Assembly: GCF_011761345.1 (NCBI RefSeq)
Contig: NZ_JAASRY010000004.1
Span: 351,071 to 415,070 of the forward strand
Length of the DNA stretch: 64,000 bases
DNA from: Thalassobacillus devorans
GTDB taxonomy: Bacteria; Bacillota; Bacilli; Bacillales; Halobacillaceae
Direction of reading: 5' to 3'
Below the pieces are notes generated by a model. The model did no database searches, had not been told where the DNA came from, and was given only the letters and a program-made list of their open reading frames with translations. Below, in pieces: positions 34,444-43,872 of this stretch. Numbering within the stretch: the first letter of the stretch is position 1; each line of letters begins with the position of its first letter. The position numbers were made by a program, and so were the translations under genes.

Positions 34444-34483
34444 TTGCGAATATCCCGATTTCTTATATTTGATTATAAAAAAG

Positions 34484-34913
34484 AGGCCTATTCACTTAAA
34501 AAGCCGAAAAGTCGAAGACTTGATTTTGATATATTGGCTGGAAGAACGGGGCGTGGGGGAACGAGTCGCTTTCCACGGGAGTTCGTTGAGCCTCCTCGAG
34601 CTAACGCTCTGCGGGGTCTCACCTGGAACTCTTTTCCCGTAGGAGTCTCCCCGTTCCCCCACGCCCCTTGCCATATAAGATAATCGAAATCGTTCCAGCC
34701 CTATTTTGTGAAGAGTATCCTATTACAATGCTAAATTGATTGGTACTTTCTGTTCCACAAGTACGCTTTTCTTTGTAGATGTTTCAAGTCACTAATACAC
34801 ATAAGCTCACCGTACGCCCATGGAAAGCAACTGATTTCCCGGACTCCAAACGGTTACTACCGTAACGGAAACAACTTATCTCGAAACTGAGTCTTCAGCA
34901 AAAGGGAGCTTTA
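34484..34913 (-). repeat. Composite palindromic element, inverted truncated copy
   Basis: The inverted copy runs from GCCGAAAAGTCGAAGACTTG (near 34503) to CTGAGTCTTCAGCAAAAGGG (ending about 34905). Its module B is intact: GGGGCGTGGGGGAACG (34549-34564) pairs perfectly with CGTTCCCCCACGCCCC (34652-34667). Module A matches the 14611 copy over about 105 bp from the terminal repeat, then stops; the second half of its palindrome is missing. It lies between ytxJ and aroA; ORFs within are not credible. Confidence 0.78.
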
Positions 34914-34946
34914 TTTGATAATCTATATAGTCAATTAAATGAAAAA

Positions 34947-35279
34947 TCAAGAGAGCTTTTGTGTGCTTTCCTCTAGGGCCTCTTCCGTTACGGCTCCGTG
35001 GGAATCATGCCAGACTACTTCCTTACCGTGAAATAACAATGCCTGAGGCGACTCATGGCGGATACCATAGCCCTCAGCAATCTTATTGGATAATGGACGA
35101 GCTTCCTGTACATGAAGCATGTAGCATGGTATTTCTGTTTTATTATTAAATTTTTCAAATTGTGTTTTTACAAACGTGCTGACTGGGCAAGTCAAACTGT
35201 GTTTTAGTAAATAGAAATCTTTATTTTCTTGTACTAACTGATTAAATTCCTCTTCGTTTTTTAATACTTGTATACTCAT
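34947..35279 (-). CDS. ytxJ: Bacilliredoxin BrxC-type protein YtxJ
   Basis: A 110-residue thioredoxin-like protein of the bacillithiol system (YtxJ/BrxC). The single active-site cysteine is in LLKHSLTCPVSTFVK (about residue 29) and the cis-proline region in RHESPQALLFHGKEVVW. It probably reverses bacillithiolation of proteins. The ATG at 35279 has GAGGAGG at 7 bp. It is last in ytxG-ytxH-ytxJ; an internal hairpin between ytxH and ytxJ may lower its expression. Confidence 0.92.
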   Translation of the reverse strand: MSIQVLKNEEEFNQLVQENKDFYLLKHSLTCPVSTFVKTQFEKFNNKTEIPCYMLHVQEARPLSNKIAEGYGIRHESPQALLFHGKEVVWHDSHGAVTEEALEESTQKLS

Positions 35280-35306
35280 GTTCATTCCTCCTCAATGATA
35301 GACATG

Positions 35307-35340
35307 AAAATGACGAGACTATTAGCAGCCTCGTCATTTT
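35307..35340 (-). terminator. Weak terminator or attenuator between ytxH and ytxJ
   Basis: AAAATGACGAG and CTCGTCATTTT pair around a 12-base loop, but the T run on the minus strand is short (TTTTCATG), so readthrough into ytxJ is likely. Confidence 0.55.
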
Positions 35341-35342
35341 AT

Positions 35343-35792
35343 TTATTTTGCGTTGCTTGAAGTGGTTGCTTCCTGCTGTTTTTCCAGCTCTTCTGCAGCT
35401 TCTTCAATGGCTTCAGCGACTTCCTGAGCAGCTTCTTCTGCTTCTGCATCATCCTGGCCTCGGATATTGCGGACTTTATCGCTGATCACTTTTGTTGAGT
35501 CCTTAAATTTTGTGCCAAACTCCTGCGATTTTTCTGAGAAGTTTTTGGACAGCTGGGAAGAAGATTCAACAGCGCGCTCTTTCCATTCCCCACTTTTTTC
35601 AGATGCAACGTCCTTCCACTCACCGGCACGATCCTTCAAGTAATTCGATCCTTGATTAATATCATCACGGAATTCGCGTCCAGCTTTAGGAGCGAATAAC
35701 AGTGCCACTACAGCACCTACAACTCCGCCGATTAAAGATCCTACCAGAAAATCTCTGCCGTTTGTTTGGTTTTGGTTCTTGTTTTCACTCAT
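35343..35792 (-). CDS. ytxH: YtxH general stress protein
   Basis: A 149-residue protein with a glycine-zipper hydrophobic segment (about 13-33, LVGSLIGGVVGAVVALLFAP), the family motif APKAGREFRDDI, then an amphipathic apolipoprotein-like coiled coil and an Ala/Glu-rich tail. It is a member of the YtxH family induced by general stress in bacilli; the molecular role is unknown. GGGAGG precedes the ATG. It starts 3 bp after the ytxG stop. Confidence 0.92.
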   Translation of the reverse strand: MSENKNQNQTNGRDFLVGSLIGGVVGAVVALLFAPKAGREFRDDINQGSNYLKDRAGEWKDVASEKSGEWKERAVESSSQLSKNFSEKSQEFGTKFKDSTKVISDKVRNIRGQDDAEAEEAAQEVAEAIEEAAEELEKQQEATTSSNAK

Positions 35793-35794
35793 CG

Positions 35795-36229
35795 TTAAAT
35801 TCCTCCCTTGTTTTTTCTTCCATCTTCTTTTTTATATTTTTTATACAGATTGATGGCTACCTGTCCCCACCTCATCGCCTGAGCTGCGGAATCATCATCA
35901 TTGATCTTTGATGATGTTAAACTTCTTGAAACGGATCGGATAGACTGGTTGAATTCCTGAACAGAATCCCCGATTCCTTTAACGCCGTCTACCAATGAAT
36001 TGAGTTTCTGTGATTTTTCTCCTACATCCTCCGCCAATTTATTGGTTTTATTCAATAGCGCTGTCGTTTCAAGGGTGATTCCTTCCATCTGTTCCTCGAC
36101 ACCTTCTAGAGTATCTGCTACGTTGTTCATTGTCCTGGAAACTGATTTCAAGGTGATACTGAGGTAGATCACCAATACTGCAAAAGCTACAGCTGCAATG
36201 AGTGCAGCAATGTATAATAGAATTTCCAT
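35795..36229 (-). CDS. ytxG: YtxG, DUF948 membrane-anchored stress protein
   Basis: A 144-residue DUF948 protein: an N-terminal membrane helix (about residues 4-26) followed by a long coiled coil (about 30-110) resembling a methyl-accepting protein stalk. It is the first gene of the stress operon ytxGHJ, with SigB- and SigH-type promoters upstream. The Shine-Dalgarno AGGGGG lies unusually close to the ATG. Confidence 0.88.
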   Translation of the reverse strand: MEILLYIAALIAAVAFAVLVIYLSITLKSVSRTMNNVADTLEGVEEQMEGITLETTALLNKTNKLAEDVGEKSQKLNSLVDGVKGIGDSVQEFNQSIRSVSRSLTSSKINDDDSAAQAMRWGQVAINLYKKYKKEDGRKNKGGI

Positions 36230-36275
36230 TCCCCCTGCTCACTCCTTTTGTTATGTATTTATCATGTTTTAGTAA

Positions 36276-36301
36276 GTACCCTGGCTTGATTATTGCTAAA
36301 C
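36276..36301 (-). promoter_or_regulatory. SigB-type promoter of ytxGHJ
   Basis: GTTTAG (36301-36296), a 14-bp spacer and GGGTAC (36281-36276) match the SigB consensus GTTTAA-N12-15-GGGWAW with one mismatch in each element. Confidence 0.8.
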
Positions 36302-36335
36302 GTGGATATAGGGAACCATCTTCTATTACTGTATT

Positions 36336-36363
36336 ATTCGTTTTAAATCTTGGAATATCCTTT
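36336..36363 (-). promoter_or_regulatory. SigH-type promoter of ytxGHJ
   Basis: AAAGGATAT (36363-36355), a 12-bp spacer and AACGAAT (36342-36336) fit RnAGGAWWW-N11-12-RnnGAAT at every position. Confidence 0.8.
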
Positions 36364-36416
36364 TTTTTCGTCTGAATCTGTAAAAAATTTTTTCTTAAGT
36401 ACCGATAAAAACAAAA

Positions 36417-36479
36417 GAAGCTGTTTCAAGAGTGCCTTCCAGCATCTGCTGGTGTTCAAACTCTTGAAAATGCAGCCTC
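36417..36479 (-). terminator. Terminator of murC
   Basis: A long stem (GAAGCTG-TTCAAGAGT with ACTCTTGAA-TGCAGC) enclosing a small CCAGC/GCTGG hairpin, then TTTTGTTTTTATC on the minus strand. Confidence 0.82.
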
Positions 36480-36486
36480 TCCTAAT

Positions 36487-37785
36487 TTAATTATTCAACT
36501 GTAATTCATATGCCTGCTGGTACTTTTGAATGTCACCGGCACCCATGAAAACCAATACACTGTGATTATATTCTTTTAGGACATCCGTATTTTCTGCCAT
36601 CAGTAGATTTGATTCCGGAATCAGATCCTGCAAATCCTGAATAGTCAAATTACCGTTTTCCTCCCTGGCAGAGCCAAAAATATCACAAAGATAAATGGCA
36701 TCGGCTTCTTTCAAACTTTCGGCAAATTCTTTCAGGAAGGTTTTCGTTCTGGTGAATGTATGCGGCTGAAAAATCGCTACTACATCTCTTTCCGGATACT
36801 TTTTACGCGCCGATTCGATGGTGGCTGAAATTTCGATTGGGTGATGCGCATAATCATCTACCAACACTTGATCACCTAATTGTTTTTCTGTAAATCGACG
36901 TTTAACCCCCGCAAACGAACTCATTTTTTTAATTTGTTCCGCGGTCATGCCTTCATAATGGCATAAAGCTATAACACTCAAAGCATTAAGCACATGGTGA
37001 TTTCCATATCCTGGTATTAAAAAGGTGTCATAGTAGGTATTTCTTACAAATACATCAAAAGACGTGCCCTCATGGCTCTCTTGAATATTCTGTGCCTGAA
37101 AATCATTCGATTCTCCAATACCATAATATAGGACTGGAACATTTGCCTGGATATGCTGTAAATGTTCATCGTCTCCACAGGCAATAATCCCTTTTTTCAC
37201 CTGTTTGGCCATATCCTGAAACGCCTGGAATACATCCTCGATACTTGTGAAATAGTCAGGATGGTCAAAATCAATATTTGTCATAATGGCATAATCCGGA
37301 TGGTAGGAAAGAAAGTGACGCCGATATTCACAAGCTTCAAAGGCAAAATAAAGACTGTCTCTATGCCCTTTCCCAGTGCCATCACCAATCAAATAGGAAG
37401 TTGGGTAATTTTCTGAAAGTACATGGGCTAACAACCCAGTAGTCGAGGTTTTCCCATGGGCTCCTGTCACCGCAATGCTTGTATATTTTTGAAGCCATTC
37501 ACCTAGAAAGTCGTGGTAACGGAAATAAGGAAGACCTTGTTCCTTAGCAGCTATAATTTCCTCATGATCGTCAGCAAAAGCATTACCGGCAATAATCGTT
37601 AAGCCATCATGGATATTATCTTTCGAAAAAGGCAATATCTTTATATTTTTAGCTTCCAATACTTCTTGTGTGAAAAAACGTTTGTCAACATCGGACCCTT
37701 GCACATGTTCGCCCGAGTCATGCAAAATTTGCGCCAGGGCACTCATTCCAGTCCCTTTGATACCAATGAAATGGTAAGTCGTCAT
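36487..37785 (-). CDS. murC: UDP-N-acetylmuramate-L-alanine ligase
   Basis: A 432-residue Mur ligase adding the first amino acid to the peptidoglycan precursor. [17 protein letters not shown] (UDP-binding), [18 protein letters not shown] (ATP-binding) and [15 protein letters not shown] (ligase) are present. The ATG at 37785 has GGAGG at 9 bp; the TTG two codons earlier is too close. It is monocistronic by its terminator, preceding ytxGHJ as in other bacilli. Confidence 0.97.
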   Translation of the reverse strand: MTTYHFIGIKGTGMSALAQILHDSGEHVQGSDVDKRFFTQEVLEAKNIKILPFSKDNIHDGLTIIAGNAFADDHEEIIAAKEQGLPYFRYHDFLGEWLQKYTSIAVTGAHGKTSTTGLLAHVLSENYPTSYLIGDGTGKGHRDSLYFAFEACEYRRHFLSYHPDYAIMTNIDFDHPDYFTSIEDVFQAFQDMAKQVKKGIIACGDDEHLQHIQANVPVLYYGIGESNDFQAQNIQESHEGTSFDVFVRNTYYDTFLIPGYGNHHVLNALSVIALCHYEGMTAEQIKKMSSFAGVKRRFTEKQLGDQVLVDDYAHHPIEISATIESARKKYPERDVVAIFQPHTFTRTKTFLKEFAESLKEADAIYLCDIFGSAREENGNLTIQDLQDLIPESNLLMAENTDVLKEYNHSVLVFMGAGDIQKYQQAYELQLNN

Positions 37786-37818
37786 AAACAAGTACCTCCA
37801 AAATTAGTGCACTTTTCC

Positions 37819-37839
37819 TTAGTATATGTATCATACTAA
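37819..37839. promoter_or_regulatory. Inverted repeat at the murC promoter region
   Basis: TTAGTAT (37819-37825) and ATACTAA (37833-37839) flank seven bases, 34 bp upstream of the murC ATG, overlapping a likely -10 region. A possible operator. Confidence 0.4.
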
Positions 37840-37974
37840 AAGTTGCGATTTTCGAAATGGTTGCCAGGCTGTTGTAAAACAAATAGCATTTGCCATATTA
37901 AGAGCCCGGCTATTTTTATACTTCCCTATTTTAGCATGGAATAACAGGAAGTAAAAACAAAGTATATTTTAATA

Positions 37975-38011
37975 ATAGGCTTTTCGCCAGGCACTTTTGG
38001 TAATAGCCTAT
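37975..38011. other. Hairpin in the 348-bp gap upstream of murC
   Basis: ATAGGCT (37975-37981) and AGCCTAT (38005-38011) pair with an inner GCC/TGG-type pairing. On the minus strand it is followed by an A/T-rich run without a proper T tract. The rest of 37786-38097 shows no gene and no known riboswitch pattern. Confidence 0.4.
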
Positions 38012-38097
38012 CCCCCCGTACAATTTATCCCTAAAATGTTACACATTAGTCCGGCTCCAAAAATAAAATCAGATTAGGAAGAGAAGTAAAATAGAAA

Positions 38098-38125
38098 AGA
38101 AGACTTACACTATATGTAAGCCTTC
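38098..38125 (-). terminator. Terminator of the nicotinate phosphoribosyltransferase gene
   Basis: AGAAGACTTACA and TGTAAGCCTTCT pair around CTATA with one mismatch, then TTTCTATTTTACT on the minus strand. Confidence 0.82.
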
Positions 38126-38133
38126 TCCATATA

Positions 38134-39264
38134 CTATTCGTTGTAATCCTCTATAGTTTGGGGATGATATGGAACTTTTTCTAATCTTGGATTCGGATGA
38201 TAACGACGCCCTTCTTTAGCTTCAGGCTTTCCATTCAGCAATACATTGTCTCCCGTGAAGCCGATATCGATTTTTAAAAGACTGCCGCCGACCCCATACA
38301 TATCTACAGGGACTTTCAATTCTTCGAACATCTTGATTCTATCTTCTGTAAACCCACCGCTCACTACAATTTTGACATGGTCGAAACCTTCTTTATCCAA
38401 GGTTCTTCTTAAAGCGAAAATCAGCTCCGGATTTACTCCTCGAGGGTCGAATGTCCCCATTAAATGCTGATTCCGCAAGAAATATTTATCCACCATACTG
38501 CGAGAAGTATCTACACGTACTGCTTTCAAATCGTCCCCAAATTCCCGTGCCACTTTCAGGGAGTCGGAAATGACATCATTATTATAATCAACAAGCGCCA
38601 TCAGTTCATCTTCAGGAAATTGTTGATGATAGGCCTTCGTTGCAGCTACAACATCACCCTTGAACATTTGAATGAGCGCATGCGGCATTGTTCCCATGCC
38701 TTCTTTCCCCCACCACTCATTCATCGCATGTGTAGCCTGGGCGGTCGAGCCCCCAATAAAGGATGCATATCCATCCCCAGCTTGCTGGGTATAATGATCA
38801 TCCCGATCTCCCATAAAGATGATCGGTTTCTGCTTGCCACTGGTTCGGGCAGCTTTCACCACATTATATACATTCGTAGCTACAGATGTCCGCCGGGCAA
38901 AAATTCCATCAATAATCCCTTCAAGGTAGCCAAAATTTTGATAAGGGCCCGAGATAGTCATCACTGTCTCAAATGGGCTGATTTTATCGCCATCCTTAAG
39001 AGAGTAGATTTCCAACTCTTCCGGATTGTCAGCGAACTTGTGGATCAGGGCAATCACTTCGTCCGTACCACATAAAACCGCATCATTCTTTTGGAAAAAC
39101 TGCATCGTCACATGATTGTCTTCCAGATTTTCTTTCACTATTTCTTTTGTTTTCAAAAAATAGACGGCAGAAAACCAGCCTTCCTTCACTCGTTCATCAA
39201 ACTTGAATGTCTTATTTGTCAGCCGATCAATCTCGCCATTTAACTTACGTGTGATTTCCTTCAT
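38134..39264 (-). CDS. Nicotinate phosphoribosyltransferase
   Basis: A 376-residue type II phosphoribosyltransferase-fold enzyme that makes nicotinate mononucleotide for NAD salvage. VDTSRSMVDKYF, FDPRGVNPELIFALR and VSGGFTEDRI are family segments, and DRDDHYTQQAGDGYASFIGG is in the catalytic core. The ATG at 39264 has AAGGAG at 8 bp. It belongs to the NAPRT branch distinct from longer PncB. It lies between murC and sftA, as in other Bacillaceae. Confidence 0.88.
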   Translation of the reverse strand: MKEITRKLNGEIDRLTNKTFKFDERVKEGWFSAVYFLKTKEIVKENLEDNHVTMQFFQKNDAVLCGTDEVIALIHKFADNPEELEIYSLKDGDKISPFETVMTISGPYQNFGYLEGIIDGIFARRTSVATNVYNVVKAARTSGKQKPIIFMGDRDDHYTQQAGDGYASFIGGSTAQATHAMNEWWGKEGMGTMPHALIQMFKGDVVAATKAYHQQFPEDELMALVDYNNDVISDSLKVAREFGDDLKAVRVDTSRSMVDKYFLRNQHLMGTFDPRGVNPELIFALRRTLDKEGFDHVKIVVSGGFTEDRIKMFEELKVPVDMYGVGGSLLKIDIGFTGDNVLLNGKPEAKEGRRYHPNPRLEKVPYHPQTIEDYNE

Positions 39265-39373
39265 AATTTTGCTCCTTATATAACAAAGAATCCTTTTCCG
39301 AATAAAATCATTCATCTCTAATCATATAAAATCTGCATGACTAACACAAGCCATTTCTGAAACCATAAAATAA

Positions 39374-39411
39374 AGCCATCCCCAGCCAAATAAATGGCAA
39401 AGGAAATGGCT
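39374..39411 (-). terminator. Terminator of sftA
   Basis: AGCCAT and ATGGCT close a stem with an inner GCCA/TGGC pair; TTATTTTATGG follows on the minus strand. Confidence 0.65.
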
Positions 39412-39418
39412 CTGCTCG

Positions 39419-42226
39419 TCAATATACTTCTGATGACTCTTGAGAGTGAAATAGTTCTTCCACTTGCTCTCTTGTCAATAATATATCTCTTGGTTTACTT
39501 CCTTTTTGTTCAGAGATGATTCCGTATTCTTCCATGTGATCGATCAGCCGTGCCGCTCTGTTATAGCCTACTTTAAACCTTCTTTGCAGCATCGATGCAC
39601 TGGCTCCATTATGCTCGATCACAAAAGATACTGCTTCCTCAAAGAGTTCATCCTGCTCCCCGGCTTCCTGTGCAGTCTGCATCATCAGTTCCTCTTGTTC
39701 AAACAAATAATTAGGAGGAGCGGATTTCTTTACAAAACCCGTAATACGTTCAATTTCATCATCCGAAACGAACGCTCCCTGAATCCTTACTGACTGTCCA
39801 GAACCATTTTCAACAAACAGCATATCGCCCTTACCAAGCAATTTTTCTGCACCTGCTGTATCGATGATCGTTCGAGAGTCTACTTGAGACGATACACTGA
39901 AAGCGATCCGGGTCGGGATATTCGCTTTAATAAGCCCGGTAATTACATCAACGGAAGGCCGCTGTGTCGCAACCAGTAAATGAATGCCACAAGCGCGTGC
40001 CTTTTGAGCTAAACGGCAAATGGCATCCTCTACATCCTGCGGAGACACCATCATTAAATCAGCCAGCTCATCAATTACTACTACAAGATATGGCATTTTT
40101 TCATTAGCACGGTTTTGTTTCATCATTTTTTGGTTGAAACGTTCGACGTCCCTTACGCCCTCTTTGACGAATTTTTCATAGCGATCATCCATTTCTTTGA
40201 CTGCCCATTTAAGTGCCTTAGTAGCTGCTTTGACGTCCGTAATCACGGGGGAAACCAAATGTGGGAGCTCATTGTACGGCGCCAATTCCACCATCTTAGG
40301 ATCTATCAATAGAAATTTGACATCTTCATGGTGGGCCTTGTAAAGCAGGCTTACCAAAATGGTGTTAATACAGACACTTTTACCGGATCCCGTAGCTCCT
40401 GCAATAAGGCCATGCGGCATTTTTTGCAAGTTAGTCACCATTGGAGTCCCCCCGATATCTAACCCTAAAGCTACGGTCAAAGGTGACGGGCTCTCCTTAA
40501 AACTCGCAGATTCAAAAATCTCCTGCAACCCTACTATATCGGATTTTTCATTAGGTATTTCAATTCCTACCGCCTGTTTTCCCGGTATCGGTGCCTCGAT
40601 ACGTATCGCTTTTGCTGCCATGCTCAATTTAATGTCGTCAGCGAGATTGGTAATTTTACTCACCTTCACACCTGGTTCTGGCTGAACTTCAAATCTTGTG
40701 ACAGAAGGTCCACGCATGGCATTGACGACCTTTGCCCGCACATGAAAATGATTGAGTGTAGTCTCCAATAACTCCATCTGCTCCCTGATCCGCTCATCGT
40801 TGTGACTGGATTTTTCTACAGCGTCATCTAATAAGTGGAGGGGAGGCTTATGATAAGTGATAGACTGGTTAGTATCTTTCGCCTCTTCTACTTTTTTAAC
40901 AGCGCTTTCGGACTTATGATTTGCAGTCCGGTTTCTTTTGTCACGAGGCGTCATAATAACATTAAATGGCACACTATTACCGCTCTTCTTTGATTCATTT
41001 TTACTATCTTGACTTTTACCAGGTGCCTGTTTTTTTGTATTAACTGTATTAGCAGCGGGATTCTCAGGTTCAGACTGGCTCTTCTGCTTAGCCGTTTTAT
41101 TTTCTTCTGGAGCAGTTATCGGTTCGGCGGGTTCTTTATCAGTTTTCTGCAGATTTTCAGGCTGTTTATCTGTTTCTCCCTCTTGCTCAACATCTTCTGC
41201 ATGGTCTTCCACCGCTTCTACCGTTTCAGCTTCGTCATACGATTGTCCCAATTCCGGATTTGTTTCCACTACCTCCGATTCCTCAACTTCTGTTTCTTCC
41301 AATATTTCTGGTACCTGACCTACCCTTCCCTCATCCAGCTCGACTTTTTCTACTTCTGTACTCGCTTCTACAGTTGCGGCTATATAAGACTGCGCATCCT
41401 CAACCGGTGAAGGTTCAGGCTGTTGGGAGGTTACAACTTCTTCGTTTAACGCCTCGTCTTTTGTGAGGACATTTTCTGCATCGTCTGCAAGGTTATCCTC
41501 TTTCTCCTCCATAACCTCTTGCTCTTTTTCCTCTGTATTAACTTCTACAGGAATCGTTTCAAGCGAAGAGACAATCTCCTTCGGTGAAGAATGAGAGGAG
41601 GCGTCTTCGCGATATCTTGCCAATAATTCCGATAGACTTTCCGCTTGTGGTCGCTGATCCTCTTCGGCAGTAGTTAAATCCTCGATGATTTGCTTTTTTT
41701 CTCCTCTACGATGGTATCCATAAATGGGCGAAGGAACTTCTGTAGGTTGAAAAGGAATTTTATTAAATTCTTCCTTACTTGCTTCTTTTGTGTAGCTTCT
41801 ATCACTGCGGCTCGATTGGCTCTTATGTAGATGGGATGGGTACTCATTTTTTGCTAGGTAGTTGGTATTGGATTGATACTTGGTTTGGGATTGATAGTCG
41901 TTCTGTGTCTGATAGTTTTTTTGAGCCTGATAGCTTTCCTTTTCAGATCTATTTCCAGAACTTCTTTCCACGGTTTTCTTCTCCATGTAATCTTCACCAT
42001 AAGTTTTTGCAGGACGACGATTTCTCTGCTCCTGGTTCGTAGTTCGATGATCCGGAATTACCGGAAAACGAAATTCACCTTGTTTCGGGTATTTATATGC
42101 CATTTTTGTTTTTACATAGGGGTCATTATTTTCTTTATGTTTATACGTGTCGTCAACCTGCATCGGCTGTTCAGATGTCTCGCTGTTGAACATATCTTTA
42201 AGTTTCTTCTTCATCTGATCCCACAT
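39419..42226 (-). CDS. sftA: DNA translocase SftA (FtsK/SpoIIIE family)
   Basis: A 935-residue soluble FtsK-type translocase that clears DNA from the closing septum. There is no N-terminal membrane segment, which separates SftA from SpoIIIE. A long low-complexity acidic region (about 190-410) precedes the motor: MPHGLIAGATGSGKSVCINT (Walker A, about 610) and LVVVIDELADLMMV (Walker B). The C-terminal gamma winged-helix domain is about 865-930. B. subtilis SftA is of similar length. Confidence 0.96.
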   Translation of the reverse strand: MWDQMKKKLKDMFNSETSEQPMQVDDTYKHKENNDPYVKTKMAYKYPKQGEFRFPVIPDHRTTNQEQRNRRPAKTYGEDYMEKKTVERSSGNRSEKESYQAQKNYQTQNDYQSQTKYQSNTNYLAKNEYPSHLHKSQSSRSDRSYTKEASKEEFNKIPFQPTEVPSPIYGYHRRGEKKQIIEDLTTAEEDQRPQAESLSELLARYREDASSHSSPKEIVSSLETIPVEVNTEEKEQEVMEEKEDNLADDAENVLTKDEALNEEVVTSQQPEPSPVEDAQSYIAATVEASTEVEKVELDEGRVGQVPEILEETEVEESEVVETNPELGQSYDEAETVEAVEDHAEDVEQEGETDKQPENLQKTDKEPAEPITAPEENKTAKQKSQSEPENPAANTVNTKKQAPGKSQDSKNESKKSGNSVPFNVIMTPRDKRNRTANHKSESAVKKVEEAKDTNQSITYHKPPLHLLDDAVEKSSHNDERIREQMELLETTLNHFHVRAKVVNAMRGPSVTRFEVQPEPGVKVSKITNLADDIKLSMAAKAIRIEAPIPGKQAVGIEIPNEKSDIVGLQEIFESASFKESPSPLTVALGLDIGGTPMVTNLQKMPHGLIAGATGSGKSVCINTILVSLLYKAHHEDVKFLLIDPKMVELAPYNELPHLVSPVITDVKAATKALKWAVKEMDDRYEKFVKEGVRDVERFNQKMMKQNRANEKMPYLVVVIDELADLMMVSPQDVEDAICRLAQKARACGIHLLVATQRPSVDVITGLIKANIPTRIAFSVSSQVDSRTIIDTAGAEKLLGKGDMLFVENGSGQSVRIQGAFVSDDEIERITGFVKKSAPPNYLFEQEELMMQTAQEAGEQDELFEEAVSFVIEHNGASASMLQRRFKVGYNRAARLIDHMEEYGIISEQKGSKPRDILLTREQVEELFHSQESSEVY

Positions 42227-42311
42227 ATTATCACTCTCTTCTTAACAAAGGTTTTACTTACTATTTTAACAGGTTTTTCATTCATACAGGTTGTTTTTTA
42301 GATAAAAATAA

Positions 42312-42340
42312 GACTGCAGCCCAAAAATAGGGCTACAGTC
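42312..42340 (-). terminator. Terminator of the ytpQ-ytpR operon
   Basis: GACTGCAGCCC and GGGCTACAGTC pair with one mismatch, then TTATTTTTATC on the minus strand. Confidence 0.85.
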
Positions 42341-42354
42341 ATCCTAAAGGTGGT

Positions 42355-42960
42355 TTACAGGTCAAACTCCTGGCCAATTTCATACTTATCTTCCAATACA
42401 AGAATCCCTTTTTCTTTCGGGGCATCAGGTATACCTAATTCTTTTGCAGAACATATCATTCCACTGGAATCTATCCCTCTTAATTTAGCAGGCTTTATTT
42501 TCATACCGCTTGGCATGACTGCGCCTACCTTGGCCACTACTACTTTCTGGCCGCTATCGACATTGGGGGCGCCACAGACGATTTGAAGTTTTTCCTCTCC
42601 CACATCTACCTGGCAGACACTTAATTTATCTGCATTTTCATGAGGCCCTTTTTCTTCTACATAGCCGACCACAAATTTAGGAGACAAATCTAAATCCAAC
42701 TTATCGCCTAGGTCATTTTTTTCAAAAATCGCTTTAATATCTTCCAACATAGCTTCTGTCAGTCTGATTTTCCCGTGTTCAGCTAAATTCATATAATTAG
42801 ACAGGTTGAAAATATTGTAACCTAACAGACTGCCATCCCGTTGATCAGCAATTTTCACTACATCACCATGGTGCTCTTCCTTAATAAAGTTGCGATCCCC
42901 ATCTTTAAGAGGGAAAACCAATACATCTCCAATTCCTTTAGGATTATAAAATACAAACAT
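42355..42960 (-). CDS. ytpR: YtpR, tRNA-binding domain protein
   Basis: A 201-residue protein with an N-terminal DUF4479-like region and a C-terminal tRNA-binding EMAP/OB-fold domain (about 90-201), as in the beta subunit of phenylalanyl-tRNA synthetase: [37 protein letters not shown] and [13 protein letters not shown]. The role is unknown, perhaps tRNA quality control. It starts 2 bp after ytpQ. Confidence 0.93.
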   Translation of the reverse strand: MFVFYNPKGIGDVLVFPLKDGDRNFIKEEHHGDVVKIADQRDGSLLGYNIFNLSNYMNLAEHGKIRLTEAMLEDIKAIFEKNDLGDKLDLDLSPKFVVGYVEEKGPHENADKLSVCQVDVGEEKLQIVCGAPNVDSGQKVVVAKVGAVMPSGMKIKPAKLRGIDSSGMICSAKELGIPDAPKEKGILVLEDKYEIGQEFDL

Positions 42961-42962
42961 GT

Positions 42963-43781
42963 CTACTCGTCCTTTCCTTCATCTTTAGGTTTATTTTGAG
43001 CTAGAATGAAGATTGGTTCCAGTGTTTTATCTTCATATAAAAAGGATAATGAAGTGACTGGCGTTCTTCCTTCCGCAAAGAACTTCATTGCCATTTGAGC
43101 CAAAATATCATAGCCGGCAGGATTTTCAATATCGGCGAATATGAGTACATCCTGATGCGGAATACTCAGTGCTAATTCCCCTTTTGCATTTGCTTTCATC
43201 TCTTCCAATAAAGCTTCATTTAACACTCGGCTGGCATCATACCCATCTTTTGTGGACAAGAAATAGAACGTGTTTCCGTATACTTTATCTTTGGACATTT
43301 CTACAGACAATGAACGCACATTGAAGCCAGCAATTTCTTTTATCCGGTCTGTTGACCATCCTTCTCTTTCCAGCATCTCTTCATCAATTAACTGATATGA
43401 TTTCCCTAGGTCTAAAGCGTAATAAATCCTTGTTTCTGCCGTATGCTCCATATAGACAAGTTTCTTTCCAGAGGAAGTTTCCGTTGGAAAAGATCCAGCT
43501 CTTATTACAGGGAAGATATGCCGTTCCTTCCCTTCGAGATGATGTTTTTCATTCATAATCCGCAATGCTTCTTTTATATGCTCTTCCAGCTCATCCAAGG
43601 CATCTTCGCCTCGGTTTTCCCACTTGGAAATAACATTAGGCAAGGTAACAGTTATTCCTTGGCCTGATTCTTTCCATTCTATCCGGAAAGTATCTTTATC
43701 ACGATTAAAAGAAGTTCGCCACTCTTCCGAATGCAATCGTTCCTCAAGTTTCCGTTTCATTTTGATACTCGTCATTTTCAT
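42963..43781 (-). CDS. ytpQ: YtpQ, DUF1444 family protein
   Basis: A 272-residue soluble protein of DUF1444, found almost only in Firmicutes; function unknown. No membrane segment or catalytic motif is evident. [19 protein letters not shown] and [20 protein letters not shown] near the C-terminus are typical. The ATG at 43781 has GGAGG at 7 bp. It sits between ytpP and ytpR, in operon with ytpR. Confidence 0.92.
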   Translation of the reverse strand: MKMTSIKMKRKLEERLHSEEWRTSFNRDKDTFRIEWKESGQGITVTLPNVISKWENRGEDALDELEEHIKEALRIMNEKHHLEGKERHIFPVIRAGSFPTETSSGKKLVYMEHTAETRIYYALDLGKSYQLIDEEMLEREGWSTDRIKEIAGFNVRSLSVEMSKDKVYGNTFYFLSTKDGYDASRVLNEALLEEMKANAKGELALSIPHQDVLIFADIENPAGYDILAQMAMKFFAEGRTPVTSLSFLYEDKTLEPIFILAQNKPKDEGKDE

Positions 43782-43840
43782 ACCATTTCCTCCTTTATGT
43801 ATGGAGAGAAATCAATTACTTCGTCTATTTTAGCATAAAA

Positions 43841-43868
43841 AAACTGCGCTTCAACAATTGCGCAGTTT
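43841..43868 (-). terminator. Terminator of ytpP
   Basis: AAACTGCGC and GCGCAGTTT pair around a ten-base loop, then TTTTTATGC on the minus strand. Confidence 0.85.
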
Positions 43869-43872
43869 CCGA

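Noticed and set aside
34409..34683. Overlapping ORFs of 77, 79 and 60 codons
   Set aside because: They lie across the cre and module B of the truncated element and have no coding signature.
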